Source of the DNA: Ga0077555 sp033764055
GTDB taxonomy: Bacteria > Pseudomonadota > Alphaproteobacteria > Rhizobiales > Hyphomicrobiaceae
Reading direction: 5' to 3'
DNA: 64,000 nt
NCBI GenBank assembly: GCA_033764055.1
Contig: JANRJI010000097.1
Location: forward strand, 57,019 to 121,018
Of this stretch, positions 32,942 to 41,120 are shown piece by piece (position 1 is the stretch's first letter; each line of letters starts with the position of its first letter). The translations under genes were made by a program, and so were the position numbers. Below the pieces are notes generated by a model, which was given only the letters and a program-made list of their open reading frames with translations, made no database searches and was not told the DNA's origin.

Positions 32942-34429
32942 ATGCTCAGACGTCAAGTCACCGTGGCCGCGAGTGCGCTCGTGGCGCTGGCCACGATCGC
33001 ACCGGCACTGGCCGAGACTCCGAAAAAGGGCGGCATCCTCAATTTCGCGGTCGTCGCCGAGCCGCCGACGACGGATTGCCACGAGACGGGCACCTTCGCC
33101 ATGGTTCATCCGGTGGCGCCGCAATACTCGACGCTGTTGAAAGCTGTGGGCCCGCACGACAACCATAGGATCGTGGGAGACTTGGCGGAGAGCTGGGAGC
33201 AGTCGAAGGATGGCCTCAGCTACACCTTCAAGCTCCGTAAGGGGGTCAAGTTCCACGACGGATCGGACTTCACCTCTGCCGACATCAAGGCCACATACGA
33301 GCGCATCATCAACCCGCCCGCTGGCGTGGTCTCCTACCGCAAGGCCCTGCATCAGGATATCGGCGCGATCGAGACGCCCGATCCATTCACCGTCGTCTTC
33401 AAGATGAAGAAGGTGAATGCGTCGATGGACCTGCACTTCTCGTCGCCGTTCAATTGCGTCTACAGCGCCGCCGAGCTCGCGAAGGATCCTGCCTACCCGT
33501 CCAAGAAAGTCATGGGCACCGGTGCCTTCCAGTTCGTCGAGTACGTCAAGGGCTCGCACTGGGTCGCCAAGCGCTTCGATGGCTATTGGCAGAAGGACCG
33601 GCCCTACCTCGATGGCTACAAGGCCTACTTCGTCAAGTCGGCTGGCGTCGTGACCGGCATGCGGGGCGGACAGTTCGACGCCGAGTTCCGGGGCCGCACG
33701 CCCGCCGAGCGCGACCAGCTCGTCGCTGCGATGAAGGACCAGGTTACTGTGGTCACCGGGCCGTGGATCACCAACATCCTCTTGACCTTCAACACCGAGC
33801 ACAAACCCTTCGATGACGTTCGCGTGCGGCGTGCCTTGACGCTCGCCATCGACCGCTGGGGCGGCTCCGAGAACCTCGGCAAGGTGACGCTGATCAAGGA
33901 CGTGAGCGGCGTTTTCCGGCCCGGCGCGAAGTGGAACCTGCCCCGTGCTGAGCTGGAGAAAATCCCAGGCTTCTGGCGCGACATCAACAAGAGCCGCGAG
34001 GAGGCCAAGCGCCTGCTGAAAGAGGCCGGTGTCACCAACCTGAAGGTCAAGCTGCTCAACCGCACGATCGACCAGCCGTTCACGCCGGCCGGTATCTACG
34101 CCATCGATCAGTGGCGCCGCATTGGCGTCGAGACCGAGCATGTGCAGGTCGAGACCAAGCTCTGGTTCGACGGCATGGCGAAGGGCACGTTCGACGCCGC
34201 TGTGCAGAACATTTCCGACTTCGCCGACGACCCGAACGCCCAGTTCAACACGCTGCTCTCGAAGAATGTCTCGTCGATCGCCTACTCGCGACACACCGAC
34301 AGCCGGATCGACCAGCTCTACGAGAAGCAGTCGGGGACGATCGATCCGGTCGAGCGGCTGAAGATCGTCAACGAGCTCGAGCGCTATACGCTCGATCAGG
34401 CCTACAACGTGCCGCTGCTCTGGTATTAG
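32942..34429 (+). CDS. ABC transporter substrate-binding protein 1 (SBP family 5), ended early by in-frame TAG
   Basis: A periplasmic receptor for a Dpp/Opp-type importer. Start ATG 32942 has AGGAGG upstream, and a signal peptide covers about 1-24 (ALAET). The mature part has PKKGGILNFAVVAEPPTTD, the LAESWEQSKDGLSYTFKLR segment and RVRRALTLAIDR, all family 5 hallmarks. Translation stops after 495 residues at a TAG (34427-34429) that follows LLWY. The next gene, a close paralogue, has CAG (Gln) at the same place, and the 31 codons after this TAG continue in frame with clear similarity to the paralogue's end. A single C-to-T change explains it. Whether the shortened protein folds, or is read through, is open. 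Confidence 0.88.
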   Translation: MLRRQVTVAASALVALATIAPALAETPKKGGILNFAVVAEPPTTDCHETGTFAMVHPVAPQYSTLLKAVGPHDNHRIVGDLAESWEQSKDGLSYTFKLRKGVKFHDGSDFTSADIKATYERIINPPAGVVSYRKALHQDIGAIETPDPFTVVFKMKKVNASMDLHFSSPFNCVYSAAELAKDPAYPSKKVMGTGAFQFVEYVKGSHWVAKRFDGYWQKDRPYLDGYKAYFVKSAGVVTGMRGGQFDAEFRGRTPAERDQLVAAMKDQVTVVTGPWITNILLTFNTEHKPFDDVRVRRALTLAIDRWGGSENLGKVTLIKDVSGVFRPGAKWNLPRAELEKIPGFWRDINKSREEAKRLLKEAGVTNLKVKLLNRTIDQPFTPAGIYAIDQWRRIGVETEHVQVETKLWFDGMAKGTFDAAVQNISDFADDPNAQFNTLLSKNVSSIAYSRHTDSRIDQLYEKQSGTIDPVERLKIVNELERYTLDQAYNVPLLWY

Positions 34430-34525
34430 CGGATCGTCGTCAATCACAAGAAGGTCAAGGGCTGGGAGCTGCCACCGTCACACTTCGGCGGCCAGACCCT
34501 GGTCGACGTCTGGCTCGACCAGTAG
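34430..34525 (+). pseudogene. Displaced C-terminal 31 codons of substrate-binding protein 1
   Basis: In frame after the TAG at 34427-34429 the sequence reads RIVVNHKKVKGWE..., continues to TLVDVWLDQ and ends in a second TAG at 34523-34525. The paralogous protein encoded at 34614-36194 ends with RIIVHHKKIKGWE... and LVDVWLDQ. The match shows that this stretch was coding and has had little time to decay. With readthrough the protein would have 527 residues, one more than the paralogue. Confidence 0.85.
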
Positions 34526-34613
34526 GGCGCGTTGCGCTGCCGGCGGGGTGGGGAGCCTTGCCGGCGCCCCGACATCGAAAGTCCGAGAGGCAAAAAAAGG
34601 GAGAAGAACGACA

Positions 34614-36194
34614 ATGCTGCGCAAGATCTTCGTTGCCGGTGCCGGGGCCCTCCTGGCGGCCGGATCAGGAGCCGCAGAGGCGCAGACGCCGAAGAAGGGA
34701 GGAACGCTCAACTTCGCCGTCGTGGCCGAGCCGCCGACCATCGACTGCCACGCCGTGACCACGTTTGCTTTCGCGCACCCGGGGTTGCCGCACTACTCGA
34801 AACTGCTCAAGTGGAAGGGCAACTACGACAACCTGAAGATCGTCGGCGATCTCGCCGAGAGCTGGGAGATGTCCCCGGACGGTCTGACGTTCACGTTCAA
34901 GCTCCACAAGGACGTCAAATTCCACGACGGCGCGCCGATGACGTCCGAGGACGTGAAGGCCAGCTACGAGCGGATCATCAACCCGCCGCAGGGTGTCGTA
35001 TCGGCCCGTCGGGCACTGCACTCGGATATCGGCAGCATCGAGACGCCGGACGCACACACGGTCGTTTTCAAGCTGAAGCAGCCGAACGCTTCGATGCTCA
35101 TTCATTTCGCATCCCCCTGGAACTGCATCTACCGGGCCGCGAAGCTGAAAGAGGATCCGCAGTTCCCGGCGAAGACGGTGCTCGGGACCGGTGCCTATCA
35201 GTTCGTGGAGTACGTGAAAGGCTCGCACTGGTCCGCCAAGCGCTTCGACGGCTACTTTCAGAAGGATCGGCCCTACCTCGACGGTTACAAGGCGTATTTC
35301 GTGAAGTCGAACGCCGTCGTTCCCGGCATGCTCGGCGGCCAATTCGACGGCGAGTTCCGCGGGCGAACGCCGAAGGAGCGTGATCAGCTCGTCGCGGGCA
35401 TGAAGGACAATGCCACGGTGATCGAGGGGCCGTGGGTGACGAATCTGATGTTCACCTTCAACACCAAGAAGAAGCCGTTCGACGACGTGCGGGTCCGCCA
35501 GGCGCTGACCATGGCCGTCGACCGCTACGCGGGTGCTGACGCTCTGTCCAAGATCTCGATGCTGAAGTACGTCAGCGGCCTTCTCCGGCCGGGCTACGAG
35601 TACGCGCTCGCCGGGGCCGAGCTCGAGAAGCTCCCCGGCTTCTCGAAAGACATCGAGAAATCGCGCGCTGAGGCGAAGAAGCTGCTGGCGGATGCCGGTG
35701 TTCCGAACCTCAAGGTGAAGCTCGTCAACCGCAACGTCGCCGAGCCGTACACGCCCGGCGGCATCTATCTCATCGACCAGTGGCGCCGCATCGGTGTCGA
35801 CGTCGAGCACTCGCAACTCGAGACCAAGCTTTTCTTCGACGCTATGAAGCAAGGCAATTTCGATGTGCTGATCGAGTTCATCTCCGACTTCGCGGATGAT
35901 CCGTCAGCCCAGTTCGACAAGCTGCTCACGACGAAGAAATCCTCGCAGGCGGCATCCTTCCACGAGGACGGCAAGCTGGACGAGCTTTTCGACAAGCAGG
36001 CCATGGAGGTCGATCCGGCCAAGCGCAAGGCGCTGGTCAACGAGTTCGAGCGCCATGCCCTGACGCAGGCCTACTCGGCACCGCTGCTGTGGTGGCAGCG
36101 CATCATCGTGCACCACAAGAAGATCAAGGGCTGGGAGCACCAGGCCAACCATTTCACGGCGACGGATCTCGTCGACGTGTGGCTGGACCAATAG
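34614..36194 (+). CDS. ABC transporter substrate-binding protein 2 (SBP family 5)
   Basis: A 526-residue periplasmic receptor, a tandem paralogue of the preceding gene. The start at 34614 follows a GGGAGAAG about 7 nt upstream. A signal peptide covers about 1-23 (GAAEAQ). The mature chain shows PKKGGTLNFAVVAEPPTID, then VGDLAESWEMSPDGL, then GTGAYQFVEYVKGSHW and DEFRGRTP-like segments shared with its partner, and VRQALTMAVDRYAG. Its C-terminus is complete (LVDVWLDQ). Because both receptors share one transporter, they may give different ligand ranges. The gene is followed by a hairpin and then the permease genes. Confidence 0.94.
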   Translation: MLRKIFVAGAGALLAAGSGAAEAQTPKKGGTLNFAVVAEPPTIDCHAVTTFAFAHPGLPHYSKLLKWKGNYDNLKIVGDLAESWEMSPDGLTFTFKLHKDVKFHDGAPMTSEDVKASYERIINPPQGVVSARRALHSDIGSIETPDAHTVVFKLKQPNASMLIHFASPWNCIYRAAKLKEDPQFPAKTVLGTGAYQFVEYVKGSHWSAKRFDGYFQKDRPYLDGYKAYFVKSNAVVPGMLGGQFDGEFRGRTPKERDQLVAGMKDNATVIEGPWVTNLMFTFNTKKKPFDDVRVRQALTMAVDRYAGADALSKISMLKYVSGLLRPGYEYALAGAELEKLPGFSKDIEKSRAEAKKLLADAGVPNLKVKLVNRNVAEPYTPGGIYLIDQWRRIGVDVEHSQLETKLFFDAMKQGNFDVLIEFISDFADDPSAQFDKLLTTKKSSQAASFHEDGKLDELFDKQAMEVDPAKRKALVNEFERHALTQAYSAPLLWWQRIIVHHKKIKGWEHQANHFTATDLVDVWLDQ

Positions 36195-36205
36195 GCCCAA
36201 GTCTC

Positions 36206-36227
36206 GGGAGGGCCAGGTGGCCCTCCC
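36206..36227 (+). repeat. Intercistronic hairpin between binding-protein and permease genes
   Basis: Perfect 10-bp arms (36206-36215 and 36218-36227) with two bases between them lie 11 bp after the stop of the second binding-protein gene. No T-run follows, and permease genes continue beyond. Such hairpins in binding-protein operons commonly protect the upstream mRNA and lower expression of membrane subunits; this role is inferred. Confidence 0.65.
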
Positions 36228-36255
36228 GTTCCTCGTGCCAGAAAGCGCGCGTCTG

Positions 36256-37209
36256 ATGCTCGGCTACATAATCAAGCGGCTGCTGATGGTGATCCCGACG
36301 CTGCTCGGCGTCGCGGTCGCGGTCTTCTTCCTTATCCGGGTGATGCCCGGCGATCCCGTGGTCGTGAAGCTCAGGGCCGACGGCGCCAACGTCACCGAGG
36401 AGACCATCCAGGCCGAGAGGAAGCGTCTTGGCCTCGACCAGCCACTCATCGTCCAGTTCAAGGACTACATGGTCGGTCTGGTGCAGCTCGATCTCGGCAA
36501 GTCGCTGTGGACCGGGCAATCGGTCGCGGGCGAGATCGCGCTGCGCTTTCCGGTGTCGTTCCAGGTGGCGGTCATGGCGACGCTGATCGCCATCTTCATC
36601 GCCGTTCCATTGGGGACGCTCTCCGCGGTCTATCGCGACAGCTGGCTCGACAACATCATTCGCGTGCTCGCCGTCTCGGGGCTCGCCATCCCCGGCTTCT
36701 GGCTTGGCATGCTGATCATCCTCGGCCTGCTGTACTTCTTCAACTGGCTGCCGAAAATCGGCTATGTTTCGATCTTCGAGGATCCTGTGACGAACCTGAC
36801 GGCGCTGTTCTGGCCGGCGCTTTCGGTGGGCTATCGCTACGCCGCCGTCGTCACGCGCATGATGCGCTCGGCACTGCTCGAGGTGATGCGCGAGGACTAC
36901 ATCCGCACGGCCCGCGCCAAAGGCGTCTACCAGTACCTCGTCACCCGCCGCCATGGGCTACGCAATGCCCTGCTGCCCGTCGTGACGGTGGTCGGCCTCG
37001 AGTTTGCATTCCTGATCGGCGGCCTCGTCGTCACCGAGCAGGTGTTCAATCTCAACGGCATCGGCAAGTTGTTCGTCGACGCCACGGCACGCGGCGACTT
37101 CACGCTGATCCAGGGCCTCGTGCTGCTGATCGCCACCGTGTTCGTGATCGTCAACCTGCTGGTCGATCTGCTGTACGCCGCGCTCGATCCCCGCATCCGG
37201 CTCGCCTGA
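36256..37209 (+). CDS. ABC transporter permease, DppB type
   Basis: Inner-membrane channel subunit of 317 residues with six hydrophobic segments. It begins MLGYIIKRLLMVIPTLLGVAV, typical of DppB-like permeases, followed by the family's RVMPGDP motif. The EAA-type cytoplasmic loop that contacts the ATPase reads REDYIRTARAKGV. The C-terminus ends DPRIRLA. I chose ATG 36256 because the upstream GTG at 36217 lies inside the intercistronic hairpin. It pairs with the DppC-type permease 13 bp downstream to form the heterodimeric pore. Confidence 0.93.
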   Translation: MLGYIIKRLLMVIPTLLGVAVAVFFLIRVMPGDPVVVKLRADGANVTEETIQAERKRLGLDQPLIVQFKDYMVGLVQLDLGKSLWTGQSVAGEIALRFPVSFQVAVMATLIAIFIAVPLGTLSAVYRDSWLDNIIRVLAVSGLAIPGFWLGMLIILGLLYFFNWLPKIGYVSIFEDPVTNLTALFWPALSVGYRYAAVVTRMMRSALLEVMREDYIRTARAKGVYQYLVTRRHGLRNALLPVVTVVGLEFAFLIGGLVVTEQVFNLNGIGKLFVDATARGDFTLIQGLVLLIATVFVIVNLLVDLLYAALDPRIRLA

Positions 37210-37222
37210 GGAGGCCTCCGCC

Positions 37223-38122
37223 ATGGCCGACGTCACCGCCAACGACGCCTTCACCGAACGCATCCCGAAGCGGCCGAGCCTGCTCGTTCAGTTCATCAAG
37301 GCACAGCCGCTCGGGTTCGTCGGCTTCCTGATCGTGCTGCTCTACTTCGTGCTTGCGATCGGTGCGGCATGGATCTCACCCTATCACCCGGAAGCCGTCG
37401 ACTTCGGCGCCATGCTGTCGGCGCCGAGCGGAGAGCATCTTTTCGGCACCGATCAATACGGCCGCGACGTGTTCTCGCGCCTCGTCTACGGATCGCGGAC
37501 GGCCCTGGCTGTCGGCATCCTCTCGTCGATCTTCGGCTGCTCGCTCGGCGCGCTGGTCGGAGCCGCGTCCGGCTACTTCGGTGGTCGCATCGATGACGTC
37601 ATCCAGCGCATCGTCGACGTCATGCTGTCATTTCCGATCATCGTGCTGGCGATGGTCGTGGTCGCAGTCCTCGGCCGCAACATGGTCGCTGGCATCGACC
37701 TCAACCTGATCGTCGCCATCGCGCTGCCGATGGTGCCGAAGATGGCGCGCATCGCCCGCTCATCGACCCTCTCGATCGCCCAGATGCCTTTCATCGATGC
37801 GGCCCGGGCCGCGGGCTACAGCCACGCGCGCATCGTGCTCCGCCACATCGTGCCGAACATCGTCGCGCCCTACCTGATCATGCTGACGGCGTTCATCGCG
37901 CAGGCCATCCTGCTCGAGGCCTCGCTGTCGTTCCTGGGCCTCGGTGTCACCGAGCCGACACCGGCCTGGGGCCTCATGCTGTCGGGCTCGTCGGCCGACT
38001 TCTACCAGGCCGCCCCCTGGATGATCCTGTTCCCGGGCCTCGCCATCACCTTCGCCGTGTTCGCCTTCAATCTCCTCGGGGACAGCCTGCGCGACTGGCT
38101 CGACCCGAAGATGAAGACCTGA
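37223..38122 (+). CDS. ABC transporter permease, DppC type
   Basis: Second pore subunit, 299 residues, six hydrophobic segments. It has the DppC-specific opening after the first helix: a LFGTDQYGRDVFSRL motif at about 75-89, and the ATPase-contacting loop PFIDAARAAGYSHARI. It ends DPKMKT, similar to the DPR[ML] ends of relatives. The start ATG 37223 is preceded by GAGGAGG. It closes the transporter operon; a terminator lies 86 bp after its stop. Confidence 0.93.
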   Translation: MADVTANDAFTERIPKRPSLLVQFIKAQPLGFVGFLIVLLYFVLAIGAAWISPYHPEAVDFGAMLSAPSGEHLFGTDQYGRDVFSRLVYGSRTALAVGILSSIFGCSLGALVGAASGYFGGRIDDVIQRIVDVMLSFPIIVLAMVVVAVLGRNMVAGIDLNLIVAIALPMVPKMARIARSSTLSIAQMPFIDAARAAGYSHARIVLRHIVPNIVAPYLIMLTAFIAQAILLEASLSFLGLGVTEPTPAWGLMLSGSSADFYQAAPWMILFPGLAITFAVFAFNLLGDSLRDWLDPKMKT

Positions 38123-38207
38123 CGGTGGGCTGGAGGAGGGCAGGGACGCGCCGAGCCGCCTTGCCTTTCCGCCGATAACCGCCGAACCTGAAGACACATG
38201 GGGACGG

Positions 38208-38235
38208 GACGCCGCCTTGCGCGGCGTCGTTTTGC
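38208..38235 (+). terminator. Rho-independent terminator after the ABC transporter operon
   Basis: Perfect 8-bp G/C-rich arms (38208-38215 and 38221-38228) with a 5-nt loop are followed by GTTTTG on the plus strand. It lies 86 bp after the second permease gene and about 60 bp before the CoA-transferase start, separating the two units. Confidence 0.75.
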
Positions 38236-38288
38236 AGTGCGCGCGGTTCACTCCCCAGGATCGCGGCACGGGACGACGAGGGAGCAGG

Positions 38289-39458
38289 ATGCAGCGCGAG
38301 GCACTGAAGGGGCTGAGGGTCGTCGATCTGACGACAACGATCGCAGGACCGCATTGTACGCGCCTGCTCGCCGACCTTGGCGCCGACGTGATCAAGATCG
38401 AAGGTCCAGAGGGCGACATGATGCGCACGCGCCCGCCGCTGCGCTCCAATGCCTCGACCAGCTTCGGGCAGCTCAATGCCGGAAAGCGCTCGGTGGTGCT
38501 GGATCTCAAGGACAAGCGGGCGCAGCTGGCCGTGCGCAAGCTGGTTGCCAAAGCCGACGTGCTGGTCGAGAATTACCGGCCGGGCGTCACCAGGCGACTG
38601 GGGCTCGACTATGCGACCGTCGCCGAGGAGAACCCGCGGCTGGTCTACTGCTCCATCTCAGGCTACGGGCAGACCGGTCCCTCGGCCGAGCTTGCCGCCT
38701 ACGCTCCGGTGATACACGCAGCCTCCGGCTACGACCTCGCGCACATGGCTTACCAACCCGGCCGTACGCAACCGGACAACTGCGGCGTCTACATTGCCGA
38801 CGTGCTGACCGGCACCTATGCCTTCGGTGCCATCATGGCGGCGATCAACCAGCGGCACGTGACGGGAAAGGGCCAGCACGTCGACGTCTCCATGCTCGAG
38901 AGCATGCTCACCTTGACGCTGACCGAGATGCAGGCCGCGCAGTTCACGATCCCGCCGCCACCCAGGCGTCACATGTTCAGCCCCGTTGCCACCAAGGATG
39001 GCTACATCCACATCGCTGTCGCGAGCGAGCGTACGTTCCAGGGCCTCGCCGAGGCCGCCGGCCGCATGGACTGGATCACCGACCCTCGTTTTCAGAGATA
39101 CCTCGACCGGCGCTCGAACTGGGCGGAGCTGATGGACGAGCTCGAGAGCTGGTCGCGCACGCTGCCGGCCAAGGACGTGCTCGCGGCCCTCGAGCGCAGC
39201 AATGTTCCGGCATCGCCGTATCGATCGGTGGCAGAGGTGATGCAAGACCCGCAACTCGACCACCGGGATGCCTTCACCGAGGTGCGCGACCAGGCTGGCA
39301 GCTTCAAGGCGCTCAACCCACCTTTCCGCATGTCCGCGTCGGCGACGCGAGCCGGCGAGCACGCGGCGGCGCTCGGCGAGCACACGGCTGCGGTGCTGGC
39401 CGAGGCCGGCCTCGGCCGCGACGACATCGCGGCGCTGACCGGTGGCAAGGAACGATGA
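38289..39458 (+). CDS. CaiB/BaiF-type (class III) CoA transferase
   Basis: Transfers CoA between a thioester and a free carboxylic acid, usually the activation step of a catabolic pathway, in the cytoplasm. The 389 residues begin LKGLRVVDLTTTIAGPHCTR, with LADLGADVIKIEGPEGD next. LVENYRPGVTRRLGLDY and YCSISGYGQTGP are family signatures, and the likely nucleophile Asp is in YIADVLTGTYAFGA. The start at 38289 has GGAGCAGG just upstream. Its stop overlaps the start of the cytochrome gene (ATGA), indicating translational coupling. Close to an importer and upstream of dehydrogenase and hydratase genes, it probably activates the imported acid. Confidence 0.93.
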   Translation: MQREALKGLRVVDLTTTIAGPHCTRLLADLGADVIKIEGPEGDMMRTRPPLRSNASTSFGQLNAGKRSVVLDLKDKRAQLAVRKLVAKADVLVENYRPGVTRRLGLDYATVAEENPRLVYCSISGYGQTGPSAELAAYAPVIHAASGYDLAHMAYQPGRTQPDNCGVYIADVLTGTYAFGAIMAAINQRHVTGKGQHVDVSMLESMLTLTLTEMQAAQFTIPPPPRRHMFSPVATKDGYIHIAVASERTFQGLAEAAGRMDWITDPRFQRYLDRRSNWAELMDELESWSRTLPAKDVLAALERSNVPASPYRSVAEVMQDPQLDHRDAFTEVRDQAGSFKALNPPFRMSASATRAGEHAAALGEHTAAVLAEAGLGRDDIAALTGGKER

Positions 39459-39814
39459 GCAGGTATCTGCGGCTGGCGGCAATGCCGATCGCTGCGGCGT
39501 TGGGGACGCTGCCGGCGGTTTCGCACGCCGACGACCGCGCACTGCGCGGCTCGGCGATTGCGGCCGAGCGCTGCGGCAAGTGCCATGCAGTCGGCGTCAC
39601 CGATGCCAGCCCGCACAAGATCACGCCGCCGCTGCGCGATCTCGGCACCCGCTTCCCTGTCGAGATGCTCGTCGAGGCGCTGGCGTCGGGAAGCATCGGT
39701 GGCCACGACGAGATGCCCCAGTTCGACCTCGGCCGCGACGGCGTCGAGGCGCTGGTCGCCTACATCGACAGCCTGACGCCCGCCGGGCCGCATTATCTGA
39801 AGCCGAAGCCGTGA
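39455..39814 (+). CDS. Small periplasmic c-type cytochrome
   Basis: A 119-residue exported protein starting at ATG 39455, inside the stop of the CoA-transferase gene. A signal peptide covers about 1-25 (AVSHAD). The single haem motif is CGKCH (Cys 40, Cys 43, His 44), and the likely axial Met is in GGHDEMPQF at about 87. Class I cytochromes of this size act as electron carriers for periplasmic dehydrogenases. No dehydrogenase that would obviously reduce it is encoded next to it. It ends in a TGA that overlaps the GTG start of the next gene, so three genes are chained by overlaps. Confidence 0.9.
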   Translation: MSRYLRLAAMPIAAALGTLPAVSHADDRALRGSAIAAERCGKCHAVGVTDASPHKITPPLRDLGTRFPVEMLVEALASGSIGGHDEMPQFDLGRDGVEALVAYIDSLTPAGPHYLKPKP

Positions 39815-40263
39815 CGTCATACCGTCCCGGCTCGGCCGTGCGCCGAGCGGCCTTGTCAGCGATGCTGGTCGTCTTGTGCCTGCCCGCACCGGCCGCAGGC
39901 CAGGTTCCTGCCGTCGGCTGCGAGGTCGCGGACTTCAACATCGTGCTGAAACTCTACATTCCGCTGGCGCCGGACGGCAGCGGATCGCCGGGGGCTGGCG
40001 GCATGCAGGGATCGCTGGAGATCTTTCACCAGAAGGTGCCGAAGGAGCGCCGCCTGTGGTCGCTCGATGGCAAGCGGCCGGCGCAATACTGGAACCACGA
40101 TGGCGAGTTCAAGCTGCAGCTGCTGCTCGGCAGCGGCGACGACCGGATCAGCCTCGTCCTGGATACCCGCCGCCGCCAGGACACGGGCGAGCACATGGGC
40201 GGGTTCCGGCTCGAGACGGGTGCCGTGAAGGTCACCGGACGTCTTGCCTGCACCATCGGTTAA
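39811..40263 (+). CDS. Hypothetical exported protein coupled to the cytochrome gene
   Basis: I do not recognise this 150-residue protein. The start is probably GTG 39811, which overlaps the cytochrome stop (GTGA). A basic N-terminus (SYRPGSAVRRAAL) precedes a hydrophobic stretch and an AAGQ cleavage site at about residue 30, so it is exported. The mature part has two cysteines (in VGCEVADF and RLACTIG, at its two ends), which may form a disulfide, and alternating hydrophobic residues suggesting a small beta fold, with FNIVLKLYIPLAP at the start and GEFKLQLLLG in the middle. It might be an assembly factor or partner of the cytochrome, but this rests on gene order alone. Confidence 0.75.
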   Translation: MTSYRPGSAVRRAALSAMLVVLCLPAPAAGQVPAVGCEVADFNIVLKLYIPLAPDGSGSPGAGGMQGSLEIFHQKVPKERRLWSLDGKRPAQYWNHDGEFKLQLLLGSGDDRISLVLDTRRRQDTGEHMGGFRLETGAVKVTGRLACTIG

Positions 40264-40331
40264 GCGCCACACTGGCTGCGGACGGAGAGCGCGGTCGAGC
40301 GAGCCGGCGCCCGCACAAACGGAGGAAGCCC

Positions 40332-41084
40332 ATGGATCTCAAGGGCGCGGTTGCACTCGTCACGGGCGGCAACGGCGGGCTCGGCCAGCGGATTTGCCAC
40401 GCGCTGGCCAGGGAAGGCGTGCACATCGCCGTCATGTACGCCCAGAGCCGCGAGCAGGCGGAGGGCGTCGCCCGGGAGCTCGCCGGGTCGCATCAGATCA
40501 ATGCGGCCGCCTTCGCGTGCGACATTACCGATCAGGCGCAGGTCGAGAAGCTCGTCGACGACGTGGCAAAGCGCTTCGGCAGCATCGACATCCTGGTCAA
40601 CGACGCCGCCTTCAACAAGGCGATCCCGTTCCCCGACCTCGACAACCTGACGATGGAGGTGTGGGACAAGATCATGGCGGTCAATCTCACCGGCCCGATG
40701 CGGTTGACCAAGACGGTGGCGCCCATCATGAAGCGGCAGGGCCGCGGGCGCATCGTCAATATCTCGTCGGTGGCGGGGCTCGGCCCCACCGGCTCGTCCA
40801 TCGCTTACGCCGTCTCCAAGGCGGGCCTCATTCACTTGACGCGCTGCATGGCCGTGGCTCTGGCGCCGGAGACGCTGGTCAATTGCGTCGCACCAGGCTT
40901 GCTCGAAGGGACGCGGGCGACGGCCAATCTGCGCCAGGAGCAGATCGACCGCGCCTCGTCCACCTCGCTCCTGCGCAAGGCGGCGGACAAGGACGACTGC
41001 GCCGACATGGTCGTCACCATGTGCCGGACGGAGACGATGACCGGCCAGACCGTGGTCATCGATTCCGGCCGGCTGTTCCACTGA
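40332..41084 (+). CDS. Short-chain dehydrogenase/reductase
   Basis: A classical SDR of 250 residues: Rossmann motif TGGNGGLGQRI, the structural motif NDAA (variant of NNAG), catalytic Ser in NISSVAG, and YAVSKAG with Tyr and Lys. The C-terminal GQTVVIDSGRLFH deviates from the usual VDGG ending. Start ATG 40332 follows a GGAGGA. FabG-like oxidoreductases of this kind act on hydroxyl or keto groups of CoA-bound or free substrates. In this cluster it probably supplies a hydroxyacyl or cyclic-alcohol oxidation step. Confidence 0.9.
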   Translation: MDLKGAVALVTGGNGGLGQRICHALAREGVHIAVMYAQSREQAEGVARELAGSHQINAAAFACDITDQAQVEKLVDDVAKRFGSIDILVNDAAFNKAIPFPDLDNLTMEVWDKIMAVNLTGPMRLTKTVAPIMKRQGRGRIVNISSVAGLGPTGSSIAYAVSKAGLIHLTRCMAVALAPETLVNCVAPGLLEGTRATANLRQEQIDRASSTSLLRKAADKDDCADMVVTMCRTETMTGQTVVIDSGRLFH

Positions 41085-41120
41085 CCGATCGCGGTCCGCG
41101 ACATCCCTACGGAGGAAACC

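Noticed and set aside
34427..34429. TAG as a pyrrolysine or other recoded codon
   Set aside because: The paralogue has glutamine at the site, nothing suggests Pyl in this lineage, and a single-base nonsense change is simpler.
32771..34447. 558-codon minus-strand frame opposite the first binding-protein gene
   Set aside because: Antisense shadow; the plus-strand protein has family hallmarks, a signal peptide and a good ribosome site.
38198..39814. 538-codon frame ending with the cytochrome
   Set aside because: Its first 400 residues are an out-of-frame reading of the CoA-transferase gene. Only the part from ATG 39455 is coding.
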